A stretch of DNA of 64,000 nucleotides from Novosphingobium flavum (GCF_014230315.1 NZ_JACLAW010000003.1:1-64000); one strand, 5' to 3'; positions 29,358 to 39,267 are shown, counted from the first letter of the stretch. Program-made: numbers and translations. The notes: generated by a model not told the origin, from the sequence alone.

Positions 29358-30542
29358 ATGATCGGTGTGGAGCTGACGAAGTTGAATATATGCAGCTCCC
29401 GCAGGAAGGTCATCGCCTTTGCCGGAATCCTGCTGCTGGCAGGCTGCAAGGTCATTCCGCAAGGGCCGGTCGAGCAGGCCCCGCCGCCGCCGACCCGGCC
29501 GCAAGCGAGCACCCTGCCCGAGGATCAGGCGCGCCACCGCGTGGCCCTGCTGGTGCCGCTGTCCGGCCCGAACATGAACGTGGGCCAGAGCCTCGCCAAT
29601 GCGACGACCATGGCCCTGCTCGACACCAATGCCGCCAACCTGCGCATCACCACCTATGACACGGCGACCGGGCCTTCGGCCGCCGCGACGCGGGCCATCG
29701 CCGATGGCAACAAGCTGATCCTCGGCCCCCTGCTGGGCGACGAGGTGGCCGCCGTGGCCCAGGTGGCGCGCCCGGCCCGGGTGCCGATCATCTCGTTTTC
29801 CAACGATGCCGGCGTCGCCTCGCCCGGGGCCTTCGTGATGGGTTCGATCCCCGCCCAGTCGATCGCGCGGACCGTGCGCTATGCCCGGGCCCACGGGGTG
29901 AACCGTTTTGCCGCGCTGGTGCCGGACGGCGAATATGGCGAACACGTTCTCGCTTCCTACCGCGCGGCGGTGAGCGGGGCCGGCGGGGCGCTTGGCCCGG
30001 TCGAGAACTATGCGCGGGGCAATACCTCGGTGGTGAGCGCGGCGCGGCGGCTCAAGCCGGGCACGTTCGATGCCGTCCTGATCGGCGACGGCGGGCGGAT
30101 CGCGGCGCTTGCCGCCCCCGCCCTGCGCGCCGGCAGGCCCGCAAAGACGGCGGGGCCGCGCATCCTCGGCACCGAGCTGTGGAGCGGGGACGGGGCCGTG
30201 GCAGCCAATGCCGCCCTTTCCGGGGCCTGGTATTCGGCCGTGGCGGACAGCCGCTTCCGCCAGTTCGCGGAAAGCTACAACGCGCGCTTCGGGGCCAAGC
30301 CGTTCCGCATCGCCACGCTGGGCTATGACGCGGTCCTGCTCACGCTGCGCGTGGCGCGGGACTGGAAGCCGGGCACGGTGTTCCCGACCGGACGGCTGGG
30401 CGACAAGGGCGGATTTCTCGGGCTCGACGGGCCGTTCCGATTTGATGGCCAGGGCGTGGTCGAGCGAGCGCTCGAGGTCAACGAGGTGCGCGCCGGCGGG
30501 GTGACCGTGGTCAGCCCGGCAGCGGCCAAGTTCCAGGACTGA
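29358..30542 (+). CDS. Penicillin-binding protein activator, LpoA/LppC-like lipoprotein
   Basis: The 394-residue protein has a lipoprotein signal with lipobox LLLAGC, then a Pro-rich linker and a type I periplasmic-binding-protein fold (VALLVPLSGPNMNVGQSLAN, later ILGPLLGDEVAAV). LpoA-type outer-membrane lipoproteins activate PBP1a in the periplasm. The genomic neighbour rsmI matches that in E. coli, but the N-terminal TPR domain of LpoA is missing, so activity on a PBP is inferred. The ATG at 29358 is used because AGGGGAG lies about ten bases upstream. Confidence 0.82.
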   Translation: MIGVELTKLNICSSRRKVIAFAGILLLAGCKVIPQGPVEQAPPPPTRPQASTLPEDQARHRVALLVPLSGPNMNVGQSLANATTMALLDTNAANLRITTYDTATGPSAAATRAIADGNKLILGPLLGDEVAAVAQVARPARVPIISFSNDAGVASPGAFVMGSIPAQSIARTVRYARAHGVNRFAALVPDGEYGEHVLASYRAAVSGAGGALGPVENYARGNTSVVSAARRLKPGTFDAVLIGDGGRIAALAAPALRAGRPAKTAGPRILGTELWSGDGAVAANAALSGAWYSAVADSRFRQFAESYNARFGAKPFRIATLGYDAVLLTLRVARDWKPGTVFPTGRLGDKGGFLGLDGPFRFDGQGVVERALEVNEVRAGGVTVVSPAAAKFQD

Positions 30543-30609
30543 GCATAACCCGCAGATTTCGGCGCACACCGCTTGCGCGCGCGATTCCGGCGCTTCTATA
30601 GTCGCGCAT

Positions 30610-32595
30610 ATGTCCGATGACCTGTTCGACAAGCTGCCGGCGGGCAGCGCCGAGGCTTACGATAGTTCCGCGATCGAGGTGCTGGAGGGGCTCGAGCCTG
30701 TCCGGCGGCGCCCCGGCATGTACATCGGCGGGATCGACGAGCGCGCCCTGCACCACCTCGCGGCCGAAGTGCTCGACAATTCGATGGACGAGGCCGTGGC
30801 CGGCCACGCCAACCGGATCGAGGTGACGCTGGAGGAGGGAAACCGCCTCACCATCACCGACAACGGGCGCGGCATGCCGGTGGACGAACATCCGAAGTAT
30901 CCGGGCAAGTCGGCGCTGGAAGTGATCCTGACCACGCTGCACTCGGGCGGCAAGTTCTCGGGCAAGGCCTATGCGACTTCGGGCGGCCTGCACGGCGTCG
31001 GCGTTTCGGTGGTCAATGCGCTCTCGGTGCTGACCCGGGTCGAGGTGGCGCGCAACAAGGAAGTCTACGCGCAGGAATTTTCGCGCGGAAGCCCGACGGG
31101 GCCATTGGCAAAGATCGGCAATGCGCCGAACCGCCGCGGGACCTGCGTTACTTTCGTGCCGGATGCCGAGATTTTTGGCGAGGATGCGAAGTTCAAGCCG
31201 CTGCGGCTGTTCCGGCTGGCGCGGTCCAAGGCCTATCTATTTGCCGGGGTCGAGATCCGCTGGAAGTGCGCGCCCTCGCTGGTGAGCGACGAGGTCCCGG
31301 CCGAGGCGACCTTCCAGTTTCCCGGCGGCCTGGCGGACCACCTGACCGAGCAACTGGGCACGCGCGAATGCGTGACCACCCAGTTCTTTCGCGGTTCGCA
31401 GGATTTTCCCGGCGAACAGCAGGGCCGCGTGGAGTGGGCGATCGCCTGGCCCTTGTGGTCGGACGGAGCGTACAGCTGGTACTGCAACACGATCCCGACC
31501 CCCGATGGCGGGACGCACGAGCAGGGGCTGCGCGCCGCGCTGACCAAGGGCATCCGCGCTTTTGCCGAGCTGATCGGCCAGAAGAAGGCCAAGGACATCG
31601 CGCCCGAGGACGTGATCACGGGCAGCGAGATCATGCTCTCGGTCTTCATCCGCGACCCCCAGTTCCAGAGCCAGACCAAGGACCGCCTGACCAGCCCGGA
31701 AGCGGCCCGCATGGTCGAGAACGCGGTGCGCGATCATTTCGACCATTTCCTGTCCGACAACCTGGAGCGCGGCAAGGCCCTGCTCGGCCATGTCATGGAG
31801 CGGATGGACGAGCGGCTGAGGCGCAAGGCGGAGCGCGAGGTCAAGCGCAAGACCGCGACCAATGCGCGCAAGCTGCGCCTCCCCGGCAAGCTGACCGACT
31901 GTTCGGGCGAAGGCAGCGGCGAGACCGAGCTGTTCATCGTCGAGGGTGACAGCGCGGGCGGCAGCGCCAAGCAGGCGCGCGACCGCAAGACCCAGGCGAT
32001 TCTGCCGATCCGGGGCAAGATCCTCAACGTTGCCAGCGCCACGGCCGACAAGATCCGCGCCAACCAGGAAATCGCCGACCTCGGCCTCGCCCTCGGCTGC
32101 GGCACCCGCAAGGACTGCAACCCGGACAACCTGCGGTATGACCGGATCGTCATCATGACCGACGCCGACGTCGACGGAGCGCACATCGCCACGCTGCTGA
32201 TGACCTTCTTCTTCCAGGAAATGCCCGAACTGGTCCGGCGCGGGCACCTCTACCTTGCCCAGCCGCCGCTGTACCGGATCACCAGCGGCAGCACTTCGGC
32301 CTATGCCAAGGACGACGCCCACCGCGCAGAGCTGGAGGCGACCAAGTTCAAGGGCAAGAAAGTGGAAGTGGGCCGGTTCAAGGGCCTGGGCGAAATGAAC
32401 CCGCAGCAATTGCGCGAGACCACCATGTCCCCGGCCACCCGCTCGCTGATCCGCATTACCCTGCCGCCCGAATACGAGGGCCGCGCGGCGGTAAAGGAAC
32501 TGGTCGACAAGCTGATGGGCCGCGATCCGGCGCAGCGTTTCATGTTCATCCAGAACCGCGCCGGCGAGCTTGATCCAGAAATGATCGACGCCTGA
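30610..32595 (+). CDS. parE: DNA topoisomerase IV subunit B
   Basis: The 661-residue subunit has the GHKL ATPase motifs EVLDNSMDEAVAGHA and TDNGRGMPVDEH, the HGVGVSVVNALS loop, and a Toprim domain with EGDSAGGSAKQARDR and MTDADVDGAHI. The length and lack of a GyrB-type insertion support ParE over GyrB. With ParC it decatenates daughter chromosomes; parC is not in the window. It ends 13 bases before the convergent membrane protein gene. Confidence 0.94.
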   Translation: MSDDLFDKLPAGSAEAYDSSAIEVLEGLEPVRRRPGMYIGGIDERALHHLAAEVLDNSMDEAVAGHANRIEVTLEEGNRLTITDNGRGMPVDEHPKYPGKSALEVILTTLHSGGKFSGKAYATSGGLHGVGVSVVNALSVLTRVEVARNKEVYAQEFSRGSPTGPLAKIGNAPNRRGTCVTFVPDAEIFGEDAKFKPLRLFRLARSKAYLFAGVEIRWKCAPSLVSDEVPAEATFQFPGGLADHLTEQLGTRECVTTQFFRGSQDFPGEQQGRVEWAIAWPLWSDGAYSWYCNTIPTPDGGTHEQGLRAALTKGIRAFAELIGQKKAKDIAPEDVITGSEIMLSVFIRDPQFQSQTKDRLTSPEAARMVENAVRDHFDHFLSDNLERGKALLGHVMERMDERLRRKAEREVKRKTATNARKLRLPGKLTDCSGEGSGETELFIVEGDSAGGSAKQARDRKTQAILPIRGKILNVASATADKIRANQEIADLGLALGCGTRKDCNPDNLRYDRIVIMTDADVDGAHIATLLMTFFFQEMPELVRRGHLYLAQPPLYRITSGSTSAYAKDDAHRAELEATKFKGKKVEVGRFKGLGEMNPQQLRETTMSPATRSLIRITLPPEYEGRAAVKELVDKLMGRDPAQRFMFIQNRAGELDPEMIDA

Positions 32596-32608
32596 CTAGG
32601 CCGGCGGG

Positions 32609-33382
32609 TCAGCCGTCGTCGCTCGATCGCTTGCCCCTGGTGAAATCGAAGCGGATCCGCACCCAGGTGCCGAGCATCGGCTTACCGTCAACCCGCGGCG
32701 GGCGGACGAGGAATTGCCAAGCCGCCTGCCGCAAGGCGCGTGCCATGCCCGATCCGCGCGGAGATTCGTCCAGTTCGCGGCAATCCTCGACGTGGTAGTG
32801 GTCGATCGTGCGGCAGGCGATCATCGCCCATTCACCGGGAGCGTGGCCGGGCTGGATATAGCCGGCCAGTTCGGCATCGCGCGGCTCGCGGTACCATTCG
32901 GCGTTGTAAAGCTTGGCACCGCCCGGCCCCTGCCCGGTCCCGTCGGCAGAACCGTCGCCCGAACCCGATCCGCTGCCCGCCGCCGCGCCGGAGGGGGCGG
33001 AATGCATGGAACCGATGTCCGACTTCGCCATGTCGGCCTTGGAAAGCTGGATGAAGCCTTCGGGCAACTGGTAGGTATTCTTCGTCGGCACGATAGCCGG
33101 CGGGATCACGGCGGTTCGCGTCTCGGCAACGGCAACCGCCTGATTCGCCACCTGCTGCCGGGCCTTGGCATGGGCAGCCTTGGGCTTGGAATTTTCCTGG
33201 GAAATCGAGATCGCCACCAAGTTGCCGCCCGCGCGCCCGCCGGGGGCATCGAACGAGCCCATGGCCAGCATGGTTGCGAAAAGAAGCGCGCAGACGATGG
33301 CCGACAGCGCAAGCGCCACGGGGCGGTTGCGTTTCGAGGTGCCGTAGCGGCCGTGTTCCGGTTCGGTCGAGGGCTGTTCCAT
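32609..33382 (-). CDS. Single-pass membrane protein with TonB-C-like end (unknown function)
   Basis: The 257-residue protein has one N-terminal membrane helix (about 20-42), a long periplasmic linker with a Gly/Ser-rich segment (GSGSGSGDGSADGTG) and a C-terminal domain whose end (RQAAWQFLVRPPRVDGKP, then WVRIRFDF) resembles TonB C-terminal domains. Two cysteines (CRTIDHYHVEDC) sit nearby. It may be a TonB-like energy transducer lacking the usual Pro repeats, but no exbBD or receptor gene adjoins. The start at 33382 (MEQPSTEP) is chosen because the membrane helix follows soon after. Confidence 0.65.
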   Translation of the reverse strand: MEQPSTEPEHGRYGTSKRNRPVALALSAIVCALLFATMLAMGSFDAPGGRAGGNLVAISISQENSKPKAAHAKARQQVANQAVAVAETRTAVIPPAIVPTKNTYQLPEGFIQLSKADMAKSDIGSMHSAPSGAAAGSGSGSGDGSADGTGQGPGGAKLYNAEWYREPRDAELAGYIQPGHAPGEWAMIACRTIDHYHVEDCRELDESPRGSGMARALRQAAWQFLVRPPRVDGKPMLGTWVRIRFDFTRGKRSSDDG

Positions 33383-33537
33383 CGCCAGTGCAAGGTTTGA
33401 GTTGCAGCCCCTTACCCGTCCTGCCTGCCAAGGCCAACCTTGCCGCCGCGTGAACGGGACAAATGGTTGAGCCGCCTTTCCCCGGCAAAGTTCCGCGCGC
33501 ATAAAAGATCCTGATCGCAGACAGGAGCGCCAATGCC

Positions 33538-33960
33538 ATGACTCACACCGGCCAATGCTTTTGCGGGCAGGTCCACTTCTCCATCGACGCCGAGCCCAAG
33601 GGTGCGCGGGTTTGCTGGTGCCGTTCCTGCCAGCGCATTGCCAGCGGCTCGCCCACGGTCAACGTGCTCTTTCCGGAAGAAGCCGTGACATGGAGCGGCG
33701 AGATCACCACGATCATCAAGCAGGCTGACAGCGGGAATACGGTCGAGCGCGGTTTCTGCCCGCAGTGCGGATCGCAGCTGTTCAGCCGGACGGTCGACCC
33801 CCAAGGGGCGCCGATCCGCATCCGCGCCGGGGTGCTGGACGATCCCGATCTTTGCCCGCCGAGTTCGGCGATCTGGGTGAGCAGCGCGCCGCGCTGGGCC
33901 GTGTTCGATCCGAACCTGCCCAAATTCAGCAAGGGGCCGGATTCGCCGCAGGTGGAATAG
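33538..33960 (+). CDS. GFA family zinc protein (copy 1)
   Basis: The 140-residue protein carries the GFA/CENP-V-type zinc motifs: CFCGQVHF near the start, CWCRSCQRIASG, and FCPQCGSQLFS. Family members were named for glutathione-dependent formaldehyde activation, a role disputed for many. A second family member follows after 82 bases at 34043. No formaldehyde dehydrogenase gene is in the window. The ATG at 33538 is preferred over one five bases earlier that is out of frame. Confidence 0.85.
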   Translation: MTHTGQCFCGQVHFSIDAEPKGARVCWCRSCQRIASGSPTVNVLFPEEAVTWSGEITTIIKQADSGNTVERGFCPQCGSQLFSRTVDPQGAPIRIRAGVLDDPDLCPPSSAIWVSSAPRWAVFDPNLPKFSKGPDSPQVE

Positions 33961-34042
33961 GCCAAATGACCGGGGTGCGACGTGCGGATTGACTTCACGT
34001 TGCAGTGCGGCATTCTCCGCAGCGGGGCCGTCGGAGGTAAGA

Positions 34043-34471
34043 ATGGCATATTCAGGGCGTTGCGCATGCGGCCAGGTCACCCTCGCGATCTCGGGCGAGC
34101 CGATCGGAACCCGCCAGTGCTGGTGCCAGCAATGTCGCCGGATCGCGGCGGGCGGGCCCACCAATAACGCGATCTTTCGATCCGAATCCGTGGCAATCGC
34201 CGGTGCACTGGGCGCGGCTTCGTGGACGGCGGCCTCGGGCAACCGGCTGGTCTTCCACTTCTGCCCGGAATGCGGAACCCAGGTCTTTGCGCAAAGTTCG
34301 GCCCGGATGCACCTGCGCACGGTGCGGCTCGGCATGCTGAACGAACCGCACGGCCTGCGCCCGGAAATGGCGATCTGGACCGAGGATGCGCCGGACTGGG
34401 CGGTGATCGATCCCGATCTGGAACAGTGGCCGCAGCAGCCTCCGGCCCCGGTGATGCCGCCTGCCCTCTAA
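34043..34471 (+). CDS. GFA family zinc protein (copy 2)
   Basis: The 142-residue protein repeats the cysteine pattern of the preceding gene: CACGQVTL, CWCQQCRRIAAGGP and FCPECGTQVF. The two are clearly paralogous but differ outside the zinc motifs, so the duplication is not recent. An ideal GGAGGTAAGA precedes the ATG at 34043. It ends four bases before the DUF817 gene, so the two are probably co-transcribed. Substrate unknown. Confidence 0.85.
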   Translation: MAYSGRCACGQVTLAISGEPIGTRQCWCQQCRRIAAGGPTNNAIFRSESVAIAGALGAASWTAASGNRLVFHFCPECGTQVFAQSSARMHLRTVRLGMLNEPHGLRPEMAIWTEDAPDWAVIDPDLEQWPQQPPAPVMPPAL

Positions 34472-34475
34472 TGGC

Positions 34476-35372
34476 ATGACGAAGGGCGGGATCGGACTGG
34501 CCGAGACCCGCTTCGCGGCGATCCGCGCCCGGCTGGAGCGTTTCTCGCCCCGGCCGGGATGGCGCGCATGGCTCTATGAATTCCTGCTGTTCGGCTTCAA
34601 GCAGGGCTGGGCCTGCCTGTTCGGCGGCCTGATGCTGGCGCTGCTGCTGGGAACGCACTTGTGGTATCCGCCGGGCGCTGGGCTGGCGCGCTATGATTTC
34701 CTGACCCTTGCGGCGCTGGCGATCCAGCTGGCGATGCTGGCCATGCGGCTGGAGACACTGGACGAGGCCAAGGTTATCCTCGCCTTCCACGTGGTGGGAA
34801 CGGTGATGGAACTGTTCAAGACCGCCGCCGGATCATGGCTCTATCCCGAACCAAGCCTGCTGCGGATCGGGGCCGTGCCGCTGTTTTCCGGATTCATGTA
34901 TGGCGCGGTCGGAAGCTATATCGCGCGGGTCTGGCGGATTTTCGACTTTCGCTATTCTTTCTATCCGCCGCGCTGGGCCACCGTGGTGCTGGCCATCGCG
35001 ATCTACGTCAATTTCTTCGCGCATCACTGGCTGGTCGATGTGCGGTGGATGTTGTTTGCAGGGATCGCCCTGCTGTTCGCACGCACGCGGATCTGGTTCC
35101 GGGTCTGGCAGGAGGATCGCTGGATGCCGCTGATGCTCGGATGGCTGCTGGTCGCCCTGTTCATCTGGCTGGCCGAGAATGTCGGGACCTTTTCCAATGC
35201 ATGGCTCTATCCCGATCAGCGGGCCGGCTGGCACCTTGTTTCACCCGGCAAGCTGGGGGCGTGGTATCTGTTGATGTACATCTCATTCGTGCTGGTCGGG
35301 CTGGTCCACGGCATCGGGCAGCGAGCTAAGGACTTGGCGGGCGAGGCCGGGCTTCCTACATCCGCGGCATGA
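34476..35372 (+). CDS. DUF817 family integral membrane protein
   Basis: The 298-residue protein is mostly hydrophobic, with about eight membrane helices, and shows recognisable family stretches (YEFLLFGFKQGWACLFGG, FHVVGTVMELFKTAAGSW, WLAENVGTFSNAWLYP). No function is known. It follows the second GFA gene by four bases and overlaps the dioxygenase gene by four bases, suggesting one transcript. Confidence 0.85.
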   Translation: MTKGGIGLAETRFAAIRARLERFSPRPGWRAWLYEFLLFGFKQGWACLFGGLMLALLLGTHLWYPPGAGLARYDFLTLAALAIQLAMLAMRLETLDEAKVILAFHVVGTVMELFKTAAGSWLYPEPSLLRIGAVPLFSGFMYGAVGSYIARVWRIFDFRYSFYPPRWATVVLAIAIYVNFFAHHWLVDVRWMLFAGIALLFARTRIWFRVWQEDRWMPLMLGWLLVALFIWLAENVGTFSNAWLYPDQRAGWHLVSPGKLGAWYLLMYISFVLVGLVHGIGQRAKDLAGEAGLPTSAA

Positions 35373-36169
35373 GCCAGCGCCTGCCAGTCCTGTTCGTCGG
35401 CCACGGGTCGCCGATGACCGTGATCACCGATGGCCCCGAACGCCGCGCCCTGGCCGAATTGGGCAAGGCCCTGCCCCGCCCTCGCGCAGTCCTGTGCGTG
35501 AGCGCGCACTGGGAGACGCAGGGGCGAACCCATGTCACCGCCGCCGGGCATCCGCGCACGATCCATGATTTCTACGGCTTTCCGCAGGCGCTGTTCGACT
35601 GGCGCTATCCGGCCCAATCGCCCGAATGGATGGTCGAGCGCGTCTCTGCCCTGATCGGCGAGGACAGGGTGCTGCGTGACGATGCCTGGGGCTATGACCA
35701 TGGCACGTGGGGCGTGCTCGACCTGCTGTTTCCGGGCGAATATCTGCCGACCGTGGCGATGAGCCTCGACCGCACGCTCGGCCCCGAGGCTCACCTCGCG
35801 CTGGCGGAGAAACTGGCCCCGCTGCGGGACGAAGGGGTGCTGATCGTCGCCAGCGGCAACGTGATCCACAACCTTGCCCTGTGGCGGCAGGCCAAGGGAA
35901 CCCAGCCGGACTGGGCGGTGGAATTCCGCGAGCGGATCAACCGCGCGGTGACGGCCGATGATCGCGGGGCCCTCACCCGGTTTCCGGTCGACGATCAGGC
36001 GGCCGCTTATGCTATCAACAGCGCCGAGCATTACCTGCCGCTGCTCTATGCGGTGGGCGCGCGCGAGGCGGGCGACGAGGTGACCACGTTCAACGACACG
36101 CTCGACGGGGCGCTGTCGATGACTTCCTACCTGCTCGGCGATCCGGCGGCGCTGGCGGCCGTTCAGTAA
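35369..36169 (+). CDS. Class III extradiol ring-cleavage dioxygenase, 4,5-DOPA dioxygenase (YgiD) type
   Basis: The 266-residue protein has LFVGHGSPM at the start, SAHWET, a GYDHGTWG segment and a GNVIHNL motif. The conserved histidines would bind the catalytic Fe(II) or Zn. E. coli YgiD cleaves L-DOPA in vitro; the natural substrate here is unknown, and the wider family includes aromatic ring-opening enzymes. It overlaps the DUF817 stop by four bases and converges with the NamZ-like gene (seven-base overlap). Confidence 0.86.
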   Translation: MSQRLPVLFVGHGSPMTVITDGPERRALAELGKALPRPRAVLCVSAHWETQGRTHVTAAGHPRTIHDFYGFPQALFDWRYPAQSPEWMVERVSALIGEDRVLRDDAWGYDHGTWGVLDLLFPGEYLPTVAMSLDRTLGPEAHLALAEKLAPLRDEGVLIVASGNVIHNLALWRQAKGTQPDWAVEFRERINRAVTADDRGALTRFPVDDQAAAYAINSAEHYLPLLYAVGAREAGDEVTTFNDTLDGALSMTSYLLGDPAALAAVQ

Positions 36170-37371
36170 AGCAGCAGGTCGCGGATGTCGTGAGCCCAGC
36201 GTTGCTCGTCGGCGCTGGCTATGGTTTCGAGATCGGCCGGCTGGGTGGCGGGATCATCGACCCATTGCCGCAGGGCCGGACCGCCGTTGATCACGTCGAT
36301 CGCGAGGCGGTCGAACTCGTACTCATACGGAAAATCGCGCCACAGCGGATAGTCACCGTGGAGGCCCCGGATCGCCTTGAAAGCCAGCGCCTGAAGGCGC
36401 CACGGGCGGAACTTGTGGTGATCGTAGAACCCGCCCTCGGCATGGATCATCAGGGCGCTGCACAGGCTCTTGGCGTGCTTGTGGAAGGTCGGCTCGAACC
36501 AGCATTCGCGCAGGGCGCAGCCGGCGAGCCACTCGGGTGCGACGCGCTGCATCTCGGTCAGAACTGCCTTGGCATCGAGATCGGGCGCGCCGAACAGGAC
36601 TTCGAGCGGACGGGTCGTGCCGCGCCCTTCCGACAGGGTTGCCCCTTCGAGCATGACCGTGCCGGCATAGGCGCGGGCCATGTTGAGATTGGCGGCATTG
36701 GGCGAAGGGTTGACCCAGATCCGGCTTTCCGGCCAGCCGAAGCCCGGCCCTTCGGGCTGCCAGCCGTGCATCGGGATCACCCGGTAGTCGACATCGAGAT
36801 TGAAGTGGCGAACGAACCAGTGGCCCATTTCGCCCAGCGTCAGCCCGTGGCGCATCGGCATGGGCCCGGCGCCGACGAAGCTTTCATGGCCGTCAAGCAG
36901 CGAGGTGCCCTCGATCGGGCGACCGGCGGGATTGGGCCGGTCCAGCACCCACACCGCCTTGCCGCTCTTCGCCGCCTCTTCCAACAGGTAGAGCAGGGTG
37001 GTGACGAAAGTGTAGATGCGGCAGCCAAGGTCCTGCAGGTCGAACAGGAAGACATCGGCGCTGTCCATCATCGCGGGCGTCGGCCGGCGAACCTCGCCGT
37101 AGAGGCTGTAGATCGGGATGCCGTAGGCCGGGTCGAGCTCGTTGGCCGTCTCGACCATGTTGTCCTGCTTGTCACCCTTCAGTCCGTGCTGCGGGCCGAA
37201 GGCGCTGGTGACATTGACCCCCGCCGCGATCAGCGCGTCCAGCGAATGGGTCAGGTCCGCCGTCACGCTCGCCGGGTGAGCGACAAGGGCGACGCGGCGG
37301 CCCTCCAGCGGATGGCGCAGGGAAGGTTCCGCGAGGAGGCGGTCGATACCGGTCTGGAAGCTCGAGGTCAT
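36163..37371 (-). CDS. DUF1343 / NamZ-like protein without signal peptide
   Basis: The 402-residue protein belongs to DUF1343 (RRVALVAHPASV, FGPQHGLKGDKQDN, VFLFDLQDLGCRIYTFV, LDRPNPAGR). Members such as NamZ are exo-beta-N-acetylmuramidases that release MurNAc from peptidoglycan fragments. No signal peptide or membrane helix is seen, so it would act on imported wall fragments in the cytoplasm; that is inference. It starts inside the last codons of the DOMON-like gene (four-base overlap), suggesting coupled synthesis. Confidence 0.8.
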   Translation of the reverse strand: MTSSFQTGIDRLLAEPSLRHPLEGRRVALVAHPASVTADLTHSLDALIAAGVNVTSAFGPQHGLKGDKQDNMVETANELDPAYGIPIYSLYGEVRRPTPAMMDSADVFLFDLQDLGCRIYTFVTTLLYLLEEAAKSGKAVWVLDRPNPAGRPIEGTSLLDGHESFVGAGPMPMRHGLTLGEMGHWFVRHFNLDVDYRVIPMHGWQPEGPGFGWPESRIWVNPSPNAANLNMARAYAGTVMLEGATLSEGRGTTRPLEVLFGAPDLDAKAVLTEMQRVAPEWLAGCALRECWFEPTFHKHAKSLCSALMIHAEGGFYDHHKFRPWRLQALAFKAIRGLHGDYPLWRDFPYEYEFDRLAIDVINGGPALRQWVDDPATQPADLETIASADEQRWAHDIRDLLLY

Positions 37372-37946
37372 GCCCGTTCGGGTGCCGCAAGCGAGGCGGC
37401 GAAGCAAGCGGGAGAATGGAAATCGGGCTGGCCGGGGGCATGGCGCAGGGCCCAGAGCGACTTGACCGGCGAGGCCTCTTCCCCCGCCTGCGCATCCTCG
37501 TCCTCGCCCAGTTCCTCGATCACCGCCGAAATGCCGAGCTTCCAAGGCAATGGTGGCAGGGCCGCGACCGGGATCGCGGCGTCGAAGATCGCCATGTTGC
37601 CGCCGAGGCGCATCGTGCAATCGGGATCGCGCGGCATGTCCCGGTTCTCCATGCCGGCGCGATAGGTGGCGAAATCGTAAGCCGCCCAGCGTTCGGACGG
37701 GGAGAGGTTGAGCTCGACGTAGCCATCCTCGTCCGGGGTCTTGATGAACAGCTCGAAGCAAGTCTGCTGCCACAGTCCGTCCGTCCGCCCCTTGCCCGCG
37801 AAGGGCGGGACGAGCAGGCGCGCCGAACCCTCGATCCGCCAGCGCACCCGGAGCCAATGGGCGTCAAGGCCGATGACGGCCGCCTCGATTCCCGTCACCG
37901 CCAGCGGCGGGCTGTCGGGGTGAGGCATGAGGCGCAGCGTTCCCAA
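37368..37946 (-). CDS. DOMON-like domain protein
   Basis: The protein of about 192 residues shows the DOMON-like core: [36 protein letters not shown] and [22 protein letters not shown]-type beta sandwiches bind heme or sugars. No signal peptide is present. The start is uncertain: TTG at 37946 has GGAG eight bases upstream and is used; TTG at 37952 and ATG at 37928 are alternatives. Four-base overlap with the NamZ-like gene points to shared function, perhaps carbohydrate handling. Confidence 0.72.
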   Translation of the reverse strand: MGTLRLMPHPDSPPLAVTGIEAAVIGLDAHWLRVRWRIEGSARLLVPPFAGKGRTDGLWQQTCFELFIKTPDEDGYVELNLSPSERWAAYDFATYRAGMENRDMPRDPDCTMRLGGNMAIFDAAIPVAALPPLPWKLGISAVIEELGEDEDAQAGEEASPVKSLWALRHAPGQPDFHSPACFAASLAAPERA

Positions 37947-37993
37947 GTGCAATTCTCCGTGCTAGGCGGCGCCCCTCATTCAAGAAGGCCGTC

Positions 37994-39220
37994 ATGACTT
38001 ACAATTCCTCCCTCCTCCGCCTGCTCGACGAGCGCGGCTACATTCACCAGCTGACCGACCCGGAAGGGCTCGACGAGCTGGCGGGCAAGGGGATCGTGCC
38101 GGCCTATATCGGCTTCGACGCAACGGCGCCATCGCTCCACGTCGGTAGCCTGGTGCAGATCATGATGCTGCGCCGCCTGCAACAGGCCGGGCACAAGCCG
38201 GTCGTGCTGATGGGCGGCGGAACCACCCGGATCGGTGATCCGACCGGGCGCGATGAGAGCCGCAAGATGCTCTCGGACGAGACGATCGAGGCCAATATCG
38301 CCTCGATCCGCACGATCTTCTCGCGCCTGCTCAAGTTCGGTGACGGGCCGACCGACGCGGTCATGGTCAACAACCACGATTGGCTGGGCCAGCTCGGCTA
38401 CATCCAACTGCTGCAGGAAGTGGGCACCCACTTCACGGTCAACCGGATGCTCAGCTTCGATTCGGTCAAGCTGCGGCTGGAGCGCGAGCAGCCGATGACC
38501 TTCCTCGAATTCAACTACATGATCCTGCAGGGCTACGACTTCCGCCACCTGTGCAAGACCTCCGCCGTGCGGCTGCAGATGGGTGGGTCTGACCAGTGGG
38601 GCAATATCATCAACGGGGTCGAGCTGACCCGGCGGATGGACGGGATCGAGGTGTTCGGCCTCACTACCCCGCTGCTGACCACGGCTGACGGCAAGAAGAT
38701 GGGCAAGACCGCCGCCGGCGCGGTCTGGTTGAACGACGATGCCCTGCCCGCCTACGATTTCTGGCAGTTCTGGCGCAACAGCGACGACCGCGACGTCGGC
38801 CGCTTCCTGCGCCTGTTCACTGACCTGCCGCTCGACGAGATCGCCCGGCTCGAAGCGCTCGAAGGCAATGAGATCAATGCCGCCAAGGTGGTCCTGGCGA
38901 ACGAGGTGACGAAGCTGTGCCGGGGCGAGGAAGCAGCACGCACCGCCGAGTCGACCGCCCAGGCCACCTTTGCCGGCGGCGGTCTCGGCCAGGACCTGCC
39001 GGTATTCGACCTGCCGGCCGAGGGGCTGGGCATCATCGATGCGCTGGTCGGTATCGGATTTGCGGCAAGCCGCGGCGAAGCCAAGCGGCTGGTTTCCGGC
39101 GGCGGCGCGCGAGTCGGCGGAGTCGCGATCAGCGAAGATGGTTACCATATTCCTGGCGGGGCCGAGCTGCGCATCTCCTCGGGTAAGAAAAAGCACGGAA
39201 TCCTGCGCCCTGCGGCCTGA
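37994..39220 (+). CDS. tyrS: Tyrosyl-tRNA synthetase
   Basis: The 408-residue class I enzyme has a HIGH-like PSLHVGSL motif, a GGSDQWGNI tyrosine-binding segment and a KMSKS-like [12 protein letters not shown] loop. A C-terminal S4 RNA-binding domain follows ([15 protein letters not shown]). It charges tRNA-Tyr. It is monocistronic, divergent from the DOMON-like gene; the PilZ gene follows after 98 bases with its own leader. Confidence 0.95.
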   Translation: MTYNSSLLRLLDERGYIHQLTDPEGLDELAGKGIVPAYIGFDATAPSLHVGSLVQIMMLRRLQQAGHKPVVLMGGGTTRIGDPTGRDESRKMLSDETIEANIASIRTIFSRLLKFGDGPTDAVMVNNHDWLGQLGYIQLLQEVGTHFTVNRMLSFDSVKLRLEREQPMTFLEFNYMILQGYDFRHLCKTSAVRLQMGGSDQWGNIINGVELTRRMDGIEVFGLTTPLLTTADGKKMGKTAAGAVWLNDDALPAYDFWQFWRNSDDRDVGRFLRLFTDLPLDEIARLEALEGNEINAAKVVLANEVTKLCRGEEAARTAESTAQATFAGGGLGQDLPVFDLPAEGLGIIDALVGIGFAASRGEAKRLVSGGGARVGGVAISEDGYHIPGGAELRISSGKKKHGILRPAA

Positions 39221-39267
39221 TCGGCGAGCCCGCTAAGGGTTTGCCACAGGGTTTACCAAATGTTCGG

